Shown: positions 26,020 through 35,693, counted from the stretch's first letter. The stretch is DNA of 64,000 bases from RGIG7213 sp045540335 (GCA_045540335.1 JAZQHC010000045.1:62001-126000), one strand, 5' to 3'. The notes: a model not told the origin generated them from the sequence alone. Numbers and translations: made by a program.

Positions 26020-26490
26020 TTACTTAATCTTGATGCGTTTTATGTTTTCTGCAATAGTGTCAACCTCTTCAAGACCGCGTGCAGCAATGAAAATTGTGTC
26101 ATCGCCTGCTATCGTGCCTACTACCTCACTCCACTGCAGATGGTCAATGGCAGCACAGGCGGCGTTTGCCATACCTGAAATGGTTTTTACTACTACAAGT
26201 GAATACGCCTTTTCCCAGCTGATAATGGTTTCGCGCAAGATAATACCGTATTTGCCAAGCGGCCGTTCATCATCACCGGGGGATAATATATATCTGTAAA
26301 CACCGTTTTCATTAGCAGATTTTGTAAGTTTAAGCTCTCTTATATCTCTGGAAACTGTTGCTTGGGTAACTTCGAAACCGGAAATACGCAAAAGCTCTGT
26401 AAGATCATCTTGCGTTTCAATATTTTCATTGGAGATCAACTCCAAAATCTTCATATGACGTCTTTTTTTGATTATATTGCCTTGTTCCAT
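26020..26490 (-). CDS. argR: Arginine repressor
   Basis: The 156-residue protein has an N-terminal winged helix (MKILELISNENIETQDDLTELL, then ATVSRDIRELKLTK, the recognition segment) and a C-terminal hexamerisation and arginine-binding domain (GTIAGDDTIFIAAR with the GDDT motif). It controls arginine genes; in Clostridia its gene commonly lies between tlyA and recN as here. It starts at ATG 26490 behind GGGGAAAA. The recN ribosome site lies in the gap after its stop. Confidence 0.96.
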   Translation of the reverse strand: MEQGNIIKKRRHMKILELISNENIETQDDLTELLRISGFEVTQATVSRDIRELKLTKSANENGVYRYILSPGDDERPLGKYGIILRETIISWEKAYSLVVVKTISGMANAACAAIDHLQWSEVVGTIAGDDTIFIAARGLEEVDTIAENIKRIKIK

Positions 26491-26507
26491 TAGTTTTCCC
26501 CGTTCTA

Positions 26508-27233
26508 TTAAGATTTTTTAAAAAGCGCAAGGTATTCTATATTACCATCGCCGCCCTTGATAGGCGAAATAATATGGGATTGGTATATCAAACCGTGCGC
26601 GGATGCGGCGTGTATCAGTTTTTCGATAACCTGTTGGTGAACCTTTTCGTTTTTAACTATTCCGCCCTTTGAAATGTTTTCCCTGCCCGCTTCAAATTGA
26701 GGTTTAATAAGAGAAATAAATGTTCCCTCGTACGGAAGTATATCTGCAACAGCACCGTATAACAAAGATTGCGAAATAAATGAAACGTCCATTACGCATA
26801 AAGTACAAGTTTGCCCTATATCACTTTTAGAAAGATATCTGGCATTTACGTTTTCCATGCTGAAAACGCGTGGATCGTTTTTTAAAGATTCAACCAACTG
26901 ATTTGTTCCGGAATCTATTGCGTAAACTACCCGCGCACCGTGCTTAAGCAAGCAATCTGTAAAACCGCCTGTTGAAGCACCAATATCCGCACAGATTAGC
27001 CCGTTGGGATCGATATTGAACGCTTCAAGCGCGGCGTGAAGCTTATCGCCGCCGCGGCTGACGTATAAAAAAGGGTTTTTTACAACTATATCAGCATCAT
27101 CTGTTTCAACTTGAAAAGACGGTTTCGTTACTGCGATTCCATTTAAGGTAACGTTGCCGGTACGTATTAGCTTTTGAGCCTCTTCCCTGCTTTTGGTATA
27201 TCCGTTTGAAAATAAGAAAACGTCCAATCTCAT
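26508..27233 (-). CDS. tlyA: TlyA family rRNA (cytidine-2'-O)-methyltransferase
   Basis: The 241-residue protein combines an N-terminal S4 RNA-binding domain (RLDVFLFSNGYTKSREEAQKL) with an FtsJ-like Rossmann methyltransferase domain. Methyltransferase features are GGDKLHAAL (conserved Lys), ADIGASTGGFTDCLL (AdoMet site) and MDVSFISQ. TlyA methylates ribosomal RNA cytidines at 2'-O in species where it was studied; the name hemolysin is historical. It sits between ispA and argR; many Clostridia carry dxs in the gap before it, but here the gap is only 54 bases. Confidence 0.92.
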   Translation of the reverse strand: MRLDVFLFSNGYTKSREEAQKLIRTGNVTLNGIAVTKPSFQVETDDADIVVKNPFLYVSRGGDKLHAALEAFNIDPNGLICADIGASTGGFTDCLLKHGARVVYAIDSGTNQLVESLKNDPRVFSMENVNARYLSKSDIGQTCTLCVMDVSFISQSLLYGAVADILPYEGTFISLIKPQFEAGRENISKGGIVKNEKVHQQVIEKLIHAASAHGLIYQSHIISPIKGGDGNIEYLALFKKS

Positions 27234-27287
27234 AGTAATTTAAAATTTATCATATACATATTAAGAAATCAAGTGAATAATTATAAA

Positions 27288-28175
27288 TTATACTTGTCTT
27301 GAAAGAAGATAATTCGCCAAGTCTTCAAGTGGTTGCGAATTAGGATATTTTTTAATTATATTTATGGAATTATTTGTAAGATCGTGCGCTATTTTTTGCG
27401 CTTCCTGCAAAGAATATATAGTGGTAAAGGTAGATTTTCCGTTTACTGCATCACTGCCTACGGGCTTTCCAAATAATTTTTCATCGCCGATTACATCAAG
27501 TATATCATCTGTAATTTGGAAAGAAATTCCTATTCCGTCTGCATATTCTTCCGCATCTTTATACATTACACGGTCTATATTTACAGTGTTTTCTGCAGCA
27601 AGAAGACCAAATGTGCATGCACATTTTATAAGACAGCCTGTTTTAAGGCGGTTCATTTTATATAAACCGTCTTTAGAAAGCGGTGTTTTTTCGCCTTGCA
27701 TATCCATTACTTGGCCGCCGATCATTCCAAACATGCCGGCGTTGTGCGAAAGTGCTTTTATTGCCTTTATTTTTATATCATCTTTTAAGCTTGATGAAGC
27801 AATTATTTCAAATGCATAAGTTAACAAAGCATCACCTGCTAATGTGGCAACGTCTTCACCGTAAATCTTGTGGTTTGTCGGCTTTCCGCGTCTGAAATCA
27901 TCGTTATCCATACAGGGCAGATCGTCGTGGATCAAGGAATACGTGTGTATAAGCTCCAAAGCGGAAGCAAGCACAAGGGCATCTTCATCTTTTCCGCCGC
28001 ACATACGGCAAAACTCAAGTGTAAGAGTGGGTCTTATACGCTTTCCGCCACTTTCTGCGCTATATCTTACCGATTCAAAAATTATTGGGTAATCATTATC
28101 AGATTTCGGTAAAACGTTTTTAATATAGTTATCTGCAAGCTCTGCATTTGTTTTGATTATGTTTTTAATACTCAT
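27288..28175 (-). CDS. ispA: Farnesyl/geranyl diphosphate synthase (polyprenyl synthetase)
   Basis: The 295-residue trans-prenyltransferase makes short-chain prenyl diphosphates from the C5 units of the MEP pathway. The first aspartate-rich motif DDLPCMDNDD is near residue 83 with RRGKPTNH after it, and the second is QITDDILDVIGD near 222. The four-residue spacing of the first motif is that of bacterial FPP synthases. It overlaps the stop of xseB (ATGA). Its product would feed uppS. Confidence 0.93.
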   Translation of the reverse strand: MSIKNIIKTNAELADNYIKNVLPKSDNDYPIIFESVRYSAESGGKRIRPTLTLEFCRMCGGKDEDALVLASALELIHTYSLIHDDLPCMDNDDFRRGKPTNHKIYGEDVATLAGDALLTYAFEIIASSSLKDDIKIKAIKALSHNAGMFGMIGGQVMDMQGEKTPLSKDGLYKMNRLKTGCLIKCACTFGLLAAENTVNIDRVMYKDAEEYADGIGISFQITDDILDVIGDEKLFGKPVGSDAVNGKSTFTTIYSLQEAQKIAHDLTNNSINIIKKYPNSQPLEDLANYLLSRQV

Positions 28176-28366
28176 ACTTCACTTATAACCTTTATTTTTT
28201 GTTCTGCTTCGTCAAGAATTTTATTTGCTTCTTTTATCAAAATTACGCCTTCCTCGAACAGCTTCAACGCTTCATCAAGAGGCGTTTGGCTGCTTGAGAG
28301 AATATCTATCAATTCGTTTAAACGCTCTTCAGCGCTTTCGAAAGTTATTTTTTTCATATTATTCAC
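28172..28366 (-). CDS. xseB: Exodeoxyribonuclease VII small subunit
   Basis: The 64-residue helical protein matches XseB: TFESAEERLNELIDILSS, the LDEALKLFEEGV signature and EANKILDEAEQKI. Several copies bind the C-terminal region of XseA to form the single-strand-specific nuclease. It overlaps xseA by 8 bases and ispA by 4, so the three are translationally coupled. Confidence 0.95.
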   Translation of the reverse strand: MNNMKKITFESAEERLNELIDILSSSQTPLDEALKLFEEGVILIKEANKILDEAEQKIKVISEV

Positions 28367-29573
28367 CTATTTTTACAATTTCAGCAGAGGCTTTTCCATT
28401 TAAAAAAATTAAATCAACGTGATCGCCTACGTTAAGCTGATCTATATTTGTGATTATATTCTCTTCTTTACTCACTTTCGCATAGCCTTTTGCAAAAACA
28501 GCCAAAGGACTATGGGCATTTAATCCCCCTGAAGATTTTGAAAGCTGTGAACGTTTAGCTTGAATTATCATACCGATATTGTGTTTAAGGGATTTTTCAA
28601 GTGCATCAATATAAATGCGTTTATCCTCAATAAACGTGCCGTAAAGCTTAAACATTGGCGAGGTTGATATTTGAGATATCGCGCCTCTTTTATTAGTAAT
28701 CTTCTTCTGTATTTCTTTGCAAAGTAAGTTTCTTTTGAAGATAAGCTCTTCTTTCAGCTCATCTTTATCAGGCAGGCAGATTTCTGCAGCGGCTGAAGGT
28801 GTTGGTGCGCGCATATCCGCAACAAAATCTGAAATTGAATAATCCTGCTCGTGCCCTACGGCTGATATCGTTGGAATGGGGCAACTATATATCGCACGCG
28901 CCAGCTTTTCTGAATTGAAGGCTTGAAGATCTTCGTAAGAGCCGCCGCCCCTGCCTATGATTATTACATCTGCACAAGGGTTTTCTGAAAAATATCTTAT
29001 ACCGGAAATCAAAGATTCTTCAGCCCCTTCACCTTGAACAAGTGCCGGGTAGATAAGGATTTGTGCCGAAGGAAATCTTCTTGAAGCGATATTTATAATA
29101 TCTTTTATCGCAGCACCCGTTGCAGAGGTTATAACACCGATTACGTTAGGATATTTTGGCAATGAAAGCTTGTGCGAAGGATCAAATAAACCTTCTTGAC
29201 TTAATTTTTCCTTCAGCTGTTCGAATGAAAGCGCAACCTCTCCTATGCCTTGCGGTGTGATCGTACTTGCATATATTTGATATACGCCGTCACGCACATA
29301 TGTTGATACCCTACCGCTTACGATAACTTGCATACCGTCTTCAGGTGTGAATTTCAACTTCTCTGCCGAAGATCTGAACATTACAGCCTTAACGCTTGAA
29401 AAAGCATCTTTAAGGGTGAAATATATATGCCCACTGGAAAAATGCAGTTTAAAGTTTGATATTTCCCCGGAAATATATACATTGTTCAACACAGGTGAAT
29501 TATCTATCATCATTTTAACGTATTCGTTAAGCTGTGATACGGTTAAAATATGCTTATCTTTTTTAATCGGCAT
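28359..29573 (-). CDS. xseA: Exodeoxyribonuclease VII large subunit
   Basis: The 404-residue protein has an N-terminal OB-fold (VYISGEISNFKLHFSSGHIYFTLKD near residue 30) and the catalytic core with GVITSATGAAIKDI, IGRGGGSYEDLQAFN near 210 and VGHEQDYSISDFVADMRAPTPSAAAE near 245, all characteristic of XseA. It degrades single-stranded DNA in repair. Its start overlaps the TsaD-like gene by 11 bases. Confidence 0.97.
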   Translation of the reverse strand: MPIKKDKHILTVSQLNEYVKMMIDNSPVLNNVYISGEISNFKLHFSSGHIYFTLKDAFSSVKAVMFRSSAEKLKFTPEDGMQVIVSGRVSTYVRDGVYQIYASTITPQGIGEVALSFEQLKEKLSQEGLFDPSHKLSLPKYPNVIGVITSATGAAIKDIINIASRRFPSAQILIYPALVQGEGAEESLISGIRYFSENPCADVIIIGRGGGSYEDLQAFNSEKLARAIYSCPIPTISAVGHEQDYSISDFVADMRAPTPSAAAEICLPDKDELKEELIFKRNLLCKEIQKKITNKRGAISQISTSPMFKLYGTFIEDKRIYIDALEKSLKHNIGMIIQAKRSQLSKSSGGLNAHSPLAVFAKGYAKVSKEENIITNIDQLNVGDHVDLIFLNGKASAEIVKIGE

Positions 29574-30486
29574 TTATTTTCTCCATGCATAACAAAGCAA
29601 TACCGGCGGCGTTATCTTGTGAAAACTGCGGTTCTGCACAATAAGCACCGTATTTTTTTTGCATAAAACCGGCAAGTGTTTTATTAGAAGAAACCCCGCC
29701 TGAAAATATTATGTCTGCACGCGATTTTTCCAAAATAAGATTATCAGTCATTTTCTCAAGGGTAGCTCTGATAAATTCAGTAAGAAAAAAAGCAACCTGG
29801 CTTTTATCCATGCCGGCATCTATCATTTTGCAGCACATATTTTCAGCGCCGGACATATTGCAAAATAAGCCGTTAACGGATATTTTCGGCTTTGTTTTTT
29901 CACCTTTAAAATCGTTTGCAAGCTTTTCCAGTGCCGCACCACACGGAAAAGATAAACCAAGTTTTACACCTACGCGGTCTATCAATTGCCCTGCGGTAAC
30001 ATCTTTACTTCCTCCGATGATATCCACTTTAAATGTTCCGTCTTCTCTTTTTGCCTGCAATAATTCAAATGTTCCGCCCGAAAGGTGATAAGCATAAAAA
30101 ATATCTTCAAAATCAACATTAGCCGAATACATAGCAGCGCGTATATGCCCTGCCTGGTGGGAAAATTCATACAAGGGTACGTTAAGTGACTTGCTTATAG
30201 AAGAAGCAACCGCAACACCCGAAAGAAAGCATGGCATATACGATCCTGCTGCATCTCTCGGTCTTGAACTTACCCCAACGGCGTTTATATCGGAAATATC
30301 GCTTCGTATGCTATTCATCAGTTGCGGCATATTTTTAATATGAGCAAACACGGCGTCGGACTGTCTTAACCCGACGCCGCCTTCGGCAACGGGCAACGGG
30401 ATACGGATATTTTCCGTTATTATCCCATTGTCGCATATAGCTACCGAAGTTGTATAGTTACTTGTATCAATACCTAAAGTTTTCAC
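29563..30486 (-). CDS. TsaD/Kae1-family paralog (M22 glycoprotease family)
   Basis: The 307-residue ASKHA-fold protein begins TLGIDTSNYTTSVAI and ends with IIFSGGVSSNKTL and SQDNAAGIALL, clearly of the TsaD family that makes the t6A tRNA modification. The metal motif, HMEGH in TsaD, reads HQAGH here: both histidines are kept but the glutamate is lost. It is also shorter than the roughly 335-350 residues of TsaD. Clostridia often carry such a paralog in the nusB-xseA region in addition to a true tsaD elsewhere. Function unknown; I do not call it tsaD. Confidence 0.82.
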   Translation of the reverse strand: MKTLGIDTSNYTTSVAICDNGIITENIRIPLPVAEGGVGLRQSDAVFAHIKNMPQLMNSIRSDISDINAVGVSSRPRDAAGSYMPCFLSGVAVASSISKSLNVPLYEFSHQAGHIRAAMYSANVDFEDIFYAYHLSGGTFELLQAKREDGTFKVDIIGGSKDVTAGQLIDRVGVKLGLSFPCGAALEKLANDFKGEKTKPKISVNGLFCNMSGAENMCCKMIDAGMDKSQVAFFLTEFIRATLEKMTDNLILEKSRADIIFSGGVSSNKTLAGFMQKKYGAYCAEPQFSQDNAAGIALLCMEKINAD

Positions 30487-30887
30487 TTCAAATTTTCTGC
30501 CTTTGCGATTGAATTCAAAATACCGTTAATAAAAGCAGGTGCGCTGTCTGTGTCGTATTTCTTTGCAAGTTCTACCGCTTCGTTAATGGAAACACTCATA
30601 GGTACTTCATCCACATAACGTAATTCGTAAAGAGATAATCGCAATATTGCAAGTGAAACTTTTGAAATTCTGTCAGATGACCAGCCCGTTGCATATTCGC
30701 TTATTGTTTTATCAAGCTCGTCTATTGAAGACAGAACACCTTCAAAAACATTACACATATATGCATCTTTTTCAAAGCCTTCGATCGATCTTGCCGAATC
30801 GTAGATATCGTCGGCAGAAAGCTCGGGTTTGAACTGACTTTCAAATATCAGTTTAAATGCCCATTCTCTCGCTTGGCTTCTTTTCAT
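30483..30887 (-). CDS. nusB: Transcription antitermination factor NusB
   Basis: The 134-residue all-helical protein matches NusB: RSQAREWAFKLIFESQF at the N-terminus, then SKVSLAILRLSLYEL and SVSINEAVELAKKYDTDSAPAFINGIL. With NusE it binds boxA RNA to aid rRNA transcription. It overlaps the TsaD paralog by 4 bases and starts 28 bases after ileS, with no terminator between, so it may be co-transcribed with ileS. Confidence 0.95.
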   Translation of the reverse strand: MKRSQAREWAFKLIFESQFKPELSADDIYDSARSIEGFEKDAYMCNVFEGVLSSIDELDKTISEYATGWSSDRISKVSLAILRLSLYELRYVDEVPMSVSINEAVELAKKYDTDSAPAFINGILNSIAKAENLK

Positions 30888-30915
30888 AAAGTAAAACCGT
30901 GCCTTTCGTAGTTCT

Positions 30916-33900
30916 TTAAACGCGTTTTGTTACGCCGAAAACAGCATCCTCGCCGTTTATGTTCCAATTTGCGGTATATTCGCCGCCTTCAGAATAGATT
31001 ACCTGTTCTGTAAGGGTATCGCCCGATATTTTATCGCAGTTGCGCTTGATAACGTCGATTACCTTATCAGAACCGCTTGCGTTAACAGTAATCTTATCCA
31101 TTACCTCAAATCCGGCGTCTTTTCTCATCGTTTGAATCTTTGAAATGATTTCGCGCACGAATCCTTCTTCAATAAGCTCATCTGTTAAAACGGTGTTAAG
31201 AACGACTGTTATGCCCTTATCAGCCACCGATTCAAATCCTGAAACCTTTCCGGCATCAATGAGAAGATCTTCTTTTTCAAGCTCGTAAACCTCGCCTGAA
31301 AGCGTTAATTTAAGTTTTCCTGTTGAATCAAGCTCTGCCATTGCGGCATTTCCGTCTATATTCGCAAGGGCTTCTTTGCATTCGTTGATAAGCTTTCCAA
31401 GCTTTCTGCCAAGTGTTTTAAGCTGTGGCTTGAACGTAAACGTAATGAAAGCACCCATATCATCAACGAACGATGCGTTTTTAACGTTTAATTCATCTTT
31501 TATTATGTCAATGTAGTATTCGTTTAATTTATTCGGCGCATTAACAAACATTTCAGCAAGGGGCTGTCTGTTCTTAATAACCGCCGCATTTCTGCATGCA
31601 CGGCCTAATGCCACGATATCTGCAGCTTCATCCATTTCTTTTTCGAGATCTTTATCAATAAGGGATTCGTCGGCTACGGGATAATCGCACAAGTGAACAC
31701 TTTCGGGTGCATTTTTGTCGTTAAGAGCAACGAGGTTTCTGTATATATCCTCTGTCATAAACGGTATCAACGGCGCAGAAAGCTTAACAAATGTAACAAG
31801 ACAGGTATAAAGCGTCATGTAAGCTGCTATCTTATCGTCTGTAAGATCTTTAGCCCAAAATCTTTCGCGGCATCTGCGTACGTACCAGTTAGAAAGCTCG
31901 TCAACGAATTTTTCCATTGCGCGTGCTGTTTCGGTGATCTTATAATCAAACAGATATCCGTCAACGGTTTTTATAAGTGAATTAAGTTTTGACAAGATCC
32001 ATCTATCCATAACAGAAAGCTTAGATTTGTCAAGTGTGTAATCAGAAGCGTTGAAATTGTCTATATTTGCATAAAGCACGAAGAACGCATACGTATTCCA
32101 CAAGGTGCCCATGAACTTTCGTTGTCCTTCGGTAACAGCGGCAGAGTGGAATCTGTTAGGAAGCCACGGTGCACTGTTTGAATAGAAATACCATCTGATA
32201 GCGTCTGCGCCGTGCTTTTCCAAAGCATCAAACGGGTCAACCGCGTTGCCTTTGGATTTTGACATTTTCTGACCGTTTTCATCTTGAACGTGACCCAAAA
32301 CGATAACGTTTTTGTAGGGGGCTTTGTCGAATATCAGTGTTGATATCGCCAACAATGAGTAGAACCAACCTCTTGTCTGGTCAACCGCCTCGGATATGAA
32401 ATCCGCAGGGTAGTTTTGTTCAAACAAATCTGCATTTTCAAAAGGATAGTGCCATTGTGCAAAAGGCATAGCACCGGAATCATACCAGCAGTCGATAACT
32501 TCTTTTACCCTGTGCATTTCACCGCCGCATTCAGGGCATTTGATTGTAACATCGTCGATATAAGGGCGGTGAAGCTCGATGTTATCGGGGCAGTTGTCAG
32601 ACATTTCTTTTAATTCAGCTATACTGCCTATGCTGTGCCTGTGGCCGCATGAGCATTCCCATATATTCAAAGGCGTTCCCCAATATCTGTCACGGGAAAT
32701 ACCCCAGTCTTGAACGTTTTTAAGCCATTCGCCGAAACGGCCGGTACCGATAGTTTCGGGAATCCAGTTAATAGTGTCGTTATTTTTAAGAAGCTTGTCT
32801 TTCACATCGGTCATTCTGATGAACCATGTGTTTCTTGCGTAATAAATAAGGGGGGTATCGCATCTCCAGCAGAATGGGTACGAGTGTTCGAAAGGAAGTG
32901 TTTTGAACAAAAGACCCCTTACCTTCAAATCATACAAAACATCTTTATCAGCTTCTTTGCAGAACGTTCCTGCCCAGGGGGTTTCCTTCGTCATGCAACC
33001 CTTTGCATCAACGAGTTGAACGAAAGGAAGACCGTATTTCCTTCCAACCTGCGCGTCGTCTTCGCCGAATGCAGGTGCGATGTGTACGATACCTGTACCG
33101 TCGGTAAGTGTAACGTATTCTGCACACGTGATATAAAAAGCTTTTTCTTCAGGTTGAACGAAGTCGAACAAAGGAACGTATTCTCTACCCTCAAGGTCTG
33201 CACCTTTGTAAGATTCAATAATTTCGCATTCGCCAACAACCTTTTCAGCAAGTGCTTGCGCGAGAATGTAATATTCACCGTTTGCGGAAACCTTAACGTA
33301 ATCTTCTTTCGCATTAACGCAAAGCGCTACGTTTGAAGGTAAAGTCCACGGGGTGGTAGTCCAAGCAAGATAGTAAACGTTTTCTTCACCTTTAAGACGG
33401 AATTTAGCAATTGCGGATTTTTCTTTTACATCCTTATATCCTTGTGCAACTTCGTGTGAAGAAAGCGGTGTGCCGCATCTCGGACAATAAGGAACGATTT
33501 TGAAGCCCTTGTAAAGCAAACCGTCGTTGTAAATCTTTTTCAAAGACCACCAAACAGATTCAATATAATCGTTTGTGTAAGTAACGTAAGGGTCATTCAT
33601 ATCCGCCCAGTATCCAACCGTGCCGGAAAAATCTTCCCACATGCCTTTGTATTTCCAAACGCTTTCCTTACATTTGGTAATGAAAGGTTCAAGACCGTAT
33701 TGTTCAACCTGTTCTTTTCCGTCAAGGCCGAGAAGCTTTTCAACCTCAAGCTCAACCGGAAGACCGTGCGTATCCCAACCTGCTTTACGAAGAACGTGGT
33801 AGCCCTTCATCGTTCTGTATCTTGGTATCATATCTTTTATAACACGCGTAAGAACATGTCCGATATGAGGTTTACCGTTTGCTGTGGGAGGGCCGTCGTA

Positions 33901-34029
33901 GAAAGTAAAATTATCCCCGCCTTCCCTGATATCTATACTTTTTTCAAAAATCTTGTTTTCTGTCCAAAATTTTTCCGTTGCCCTTTCGCGCGACTGAAAA
34001 TCGAGATTTGAAGGTACTTTGTTATACAT
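30916..34029 (-). CDS. ileS: Isoleucine--tRNA ligase, type 2 (eukaryote-like)
   Basis: The 1037-residue class I synthetase has the HIGH region PTANGKPHIGHVLTR near residue 50 and KMSKSKGN near residue 591. These versions, with RVIKDMIPRYRTMKGY, are those of the eukaryote-like IleS2 group rather than the PYANGDIHIGH / KMSKSLGN of common bacterial IleS1. The C-terminal zinc finger of IleS1 is absent. IleS2 enzymes are typically insensitive to mupirocin. A promoter lies at 34087-34115; no T-box leader is present. Confidence 0.95.
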   Translation of the reverse strand: MYNKVPSNLDFQSRERATEKFWTENKIFEKSIDIREGGDNFTFYDGPPTANGKPHIGHVLTRVIKDMIPRYRTMKGYHVLRKAGWDTHGLPVELEVEKLLGLDGKEQVEQYGLEPFITKCKESVWKYKGMWEDFSGTVGYWADMNDPYVTYTNDYIESVWWSLKKIYNDGLLYKGFKIVPYCPRCGTPLSSHEVAQGYKDVKEKSAIAKFRLKGEENVYYLAWTTTPWTLPSNVALCVNAKEDYVKVSANGEYYILAQALAEKVVGECEIIESYKGADLEGREYVPLFDFVQPEEKAFYITCAEYVTLTDGTGIVHIAPAFGEDDAQVGRKYGLPFVQLVDAKGCMTKETPWAGTFCKEADKDVLYDLKVRGLLFKTLPFEHSYPFCWRCDTPLIYYARNTWFIRMTDVKDKLLKNNDTINWIPETIGTGRFGEWLKNVQDWGISRDRYWGTPLNIWECSCGHRHSIGSIAELKEMSDNCPDNIELHRPYIDDVTIKCPECGGEMHRVKEVIDCWYDSGAMPFAQWHYPFENADLFEQNYPADFISEAVDQTRGWFYSLLAISTLIFDKAPYKNVIVLGHVQDENGQKMSKSKGNAVDPFDALEKHGADAIRWYFYSNSAPWLPNRFHSAAVTEGQRKFMGTLWNTYAFFVLYANIDNFNASDYTLDKSKLSVMDRWILSKLNSLIKTVDGYLFDYKITETARAMEKFVDELSNWYVRRCRERFWAKDLTDDKIAAYMTLYTCLVTFVKLSAPLIPFMTEDIYRNLVALNDKNAPESVHLCDYPVADESLIDKDLEKEMDEAADIVALGRACRNAAVIKNRQPLAEMFVNAPNKLNEYYIDIIKDELNVKNASFVDDMGAFITFTFKPQLKTLGRKLGKLINECKEALANIDGNAAMAELDSTGKLKLTLSGEVYELEKEDLLIDAGKVSGFESVADKGITVVLNTVLTDELIEEGFVREIISKIQTMRKDAGFEVMDKITVNASGSDKVIDVIKRNCDKISGDTLTEQVIYSEGGEYTANWNINGEDAVFGVTKRV

Positions 34030-34086
34030 AATATCTTTTCTCCGTATTAAACCGCATGGCGGCTTTATTATAATTATATCTATGAC

Positions 34087-34115
34087 ATTTTATCACGAAT
34101 ATGAAAAAAATGCAA
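34087..34115 (-). promoter_or_regulatory. Promoter of ileS
   Basis: On the minus strand, TTGCAT (34115-34110) and TAAAAT (34092-34087) are separated by 17 bases. The leader to the ATG is about 50 bases and has only a small CCGC/GCGG hairpin. Confidence 0.65.
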
Positions 34116-34139
34116 TAGATTTATCGAAAAAAGTATGCT

Positions 34140-35693
34140 TCAAGTGCCTTTTCTGAAAGAAAAAATGCCGGAAAACCATTTTTTGTCATCGTCTGTTATA
34201 CAATTGGTCAATCTTAAGAAAACATAGTATATTATAACGCATACTACCACACTTACCAACACCCCTACAATGTCGAATGCGTAGTAAATATGAAGAAACG
34301 AAAAAAGAAGATTACACGCACAGGTAGAGGCAATTATGCTTATTATCGGTGCAATAATGTCGTAAAATAATTTTACTTTAAAATCGGAAATTTTTAACAT
34401 TTTCTGCAATGATAAAGCGGCGTTAAGCAGTTCGCATATATAAACAACAGCAACGTATCCCTTTATTCCTAACGGCGGCAAAAGAAAATAAACCAATAAA
34501 ACCGAAACGAATGCATCGATAATATTATACCGCATCGAAGAAACTTGTTCGCCCATTCCTTTTAAAATTGCATCTGTGGAATTATCAAGATACATTATCG
34601 GTATCAAGGCGGCAAATATTTTAATATATTTCCCTGCTTCCTTGCTATCGTAAAGAAGCATAGCAAGTGTGTCGGAATAAAATATAAATATTCCGGCTAC
34701 GGCAACGGAAAAAATTATGGTAAGCTTGAATATTCTTCCTATTACGTAATCAATATGTTTTTGTTCACCGGTTTCTTTATACCTGGTTATTTCGGGAATT
34801 ACAAGCGAAGAAAAGGCAGAAAGAAAAGCTATGGGAAAAAATATCACCGGGAAAACCATACCCGAAATAACACCATACGAAGATAATGCTTCTTCTGTTT
34901 CTGCACCGCCTTTTATAAGTCCTCGTGGAATAAGCAGGTTTTCTATCGTAACCAATGCAGACCTTATATATGCCGAAAAAGCAACTGGCAAGGACATTTT
35001 TAAAAGCCGCATTGTTATGTTTGATGAAGGCTTTGACGTTAATTTTTTCATATGTCGCCCCATATCGTAAACGTACAAAGCAAACGAAACGATAAAAGCT
35101 AAAATTTCTGATAGACACATACCGATAACTATTGCAACGGTTGCCTGCTCAATATCATTTGCTGTTATTGTAACCAACAGTATTACAGTAAGAAAAATAC
35201 GTATAAACTGTTCTAAAATGTTTGTTATTGCGTTTTTAATAACACGTCTGACAGCGCAAAAATATCCGTTTAAAGCGGAAGAAAGTGATAGAAAAGGAAG
35301 TGAAACGCCAAGAATTTTTAAAGATTTTACAGTTCTTATGTCGCACAACCATTTTAATGCTATAAATTCAGCGCCGAAAAACAAAAGAAGAAATGATAAA
35401 AATCCAAAAAAAATGCTGTACAGAATACATTTTTTCATAGCGATCTTTACACCTTCGCCAGAACCACGTACAAGCTCTTGTGAAACTAATCGCGTACACG
35501 CAAGATATATGCCTGATGTTGCAAAGGTAGTGCCAAAAGTATATACTGAAAGAATAAGCGAAAAAAGCCCCATTCCTGCAGAGCCGATTTTGTTGGTTAT
35601 ATATACGTTAAATACAACGGAAACAAATCGCATAAATACCGATGTTAACGTTAAAACTATTCCGTTTATAAAAAATTTCTTAACTACTTTCAA
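34140..35693 (-). CDS. SpoVB/MurJ-like oligosaccharide flippase
   Basis: The 517-residue multi-pass membrane protein of the MOP superfamily begins FFINGIVLTLTSVFMRFVSVVFNVYITNKIGSAGMGLFSLI, the classic opening of SpoVB and related lipid-linked oligosaccharide flippases. About 14 hydrophobic segments are visible. SpoVB is needed for spore cortex in Bacillus; paralogs move lipid II or other glycolipids, and sequence alone does not tell which. It is followed by ileS after 110 bases. Confidence 0.85.
   Translation of the reverse strand: MKVVKKFFINGIVLTLTSVFMRFVSVVFNVYITNKIGSAGMGLFSLILSVYTFGTTFATSGIYLACTRLVSQELVRGSGEGVKIAMKKCILYSIFFGFLSFLLLFFGAEFIALKWLCDIRTVKSLKILGVSLPFLSLSSALNGYFCAVRRVIKNAITNILEQFIRIFLTVILLVTITANDIEQATVAIVIGMCLSEILAFIVSFALYVYDMGRHMKKLTSKPSSNITMRLLKMSLPVAFSAYIRSALVTIENLLIPRGLIKGGAETEEALSSYGVISGMVFPVIFFPIAFLSAFSSLVIPEITRYKETGEQKHIDYVIGRIFKLTIIFSVAVAGIFIFYSDTLAMLLYDSKEAGKYIKIFAALIPIMYLDNSTDAILKGMGEQVSSMRYNIIDAFVSVLLVYFLLPPLGIKGYVAVVYICELLNAALSLQKMLKISDFKVKLFYDIIAPIISIIASTCACNLLFSFLHIYYAFDIVGVLVSVVVCVIIYYVFLRLTNCITDDDKKWFSGIFSFRKGT

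Noticed and set aside
34030..34140. T-box leader upstream of ileS (also checked for alaS and tyrS)
   Set aside because: Leaders are about 50-100 bases or absent and show no AGGGTGG-type T-box sequence or specifier stem.
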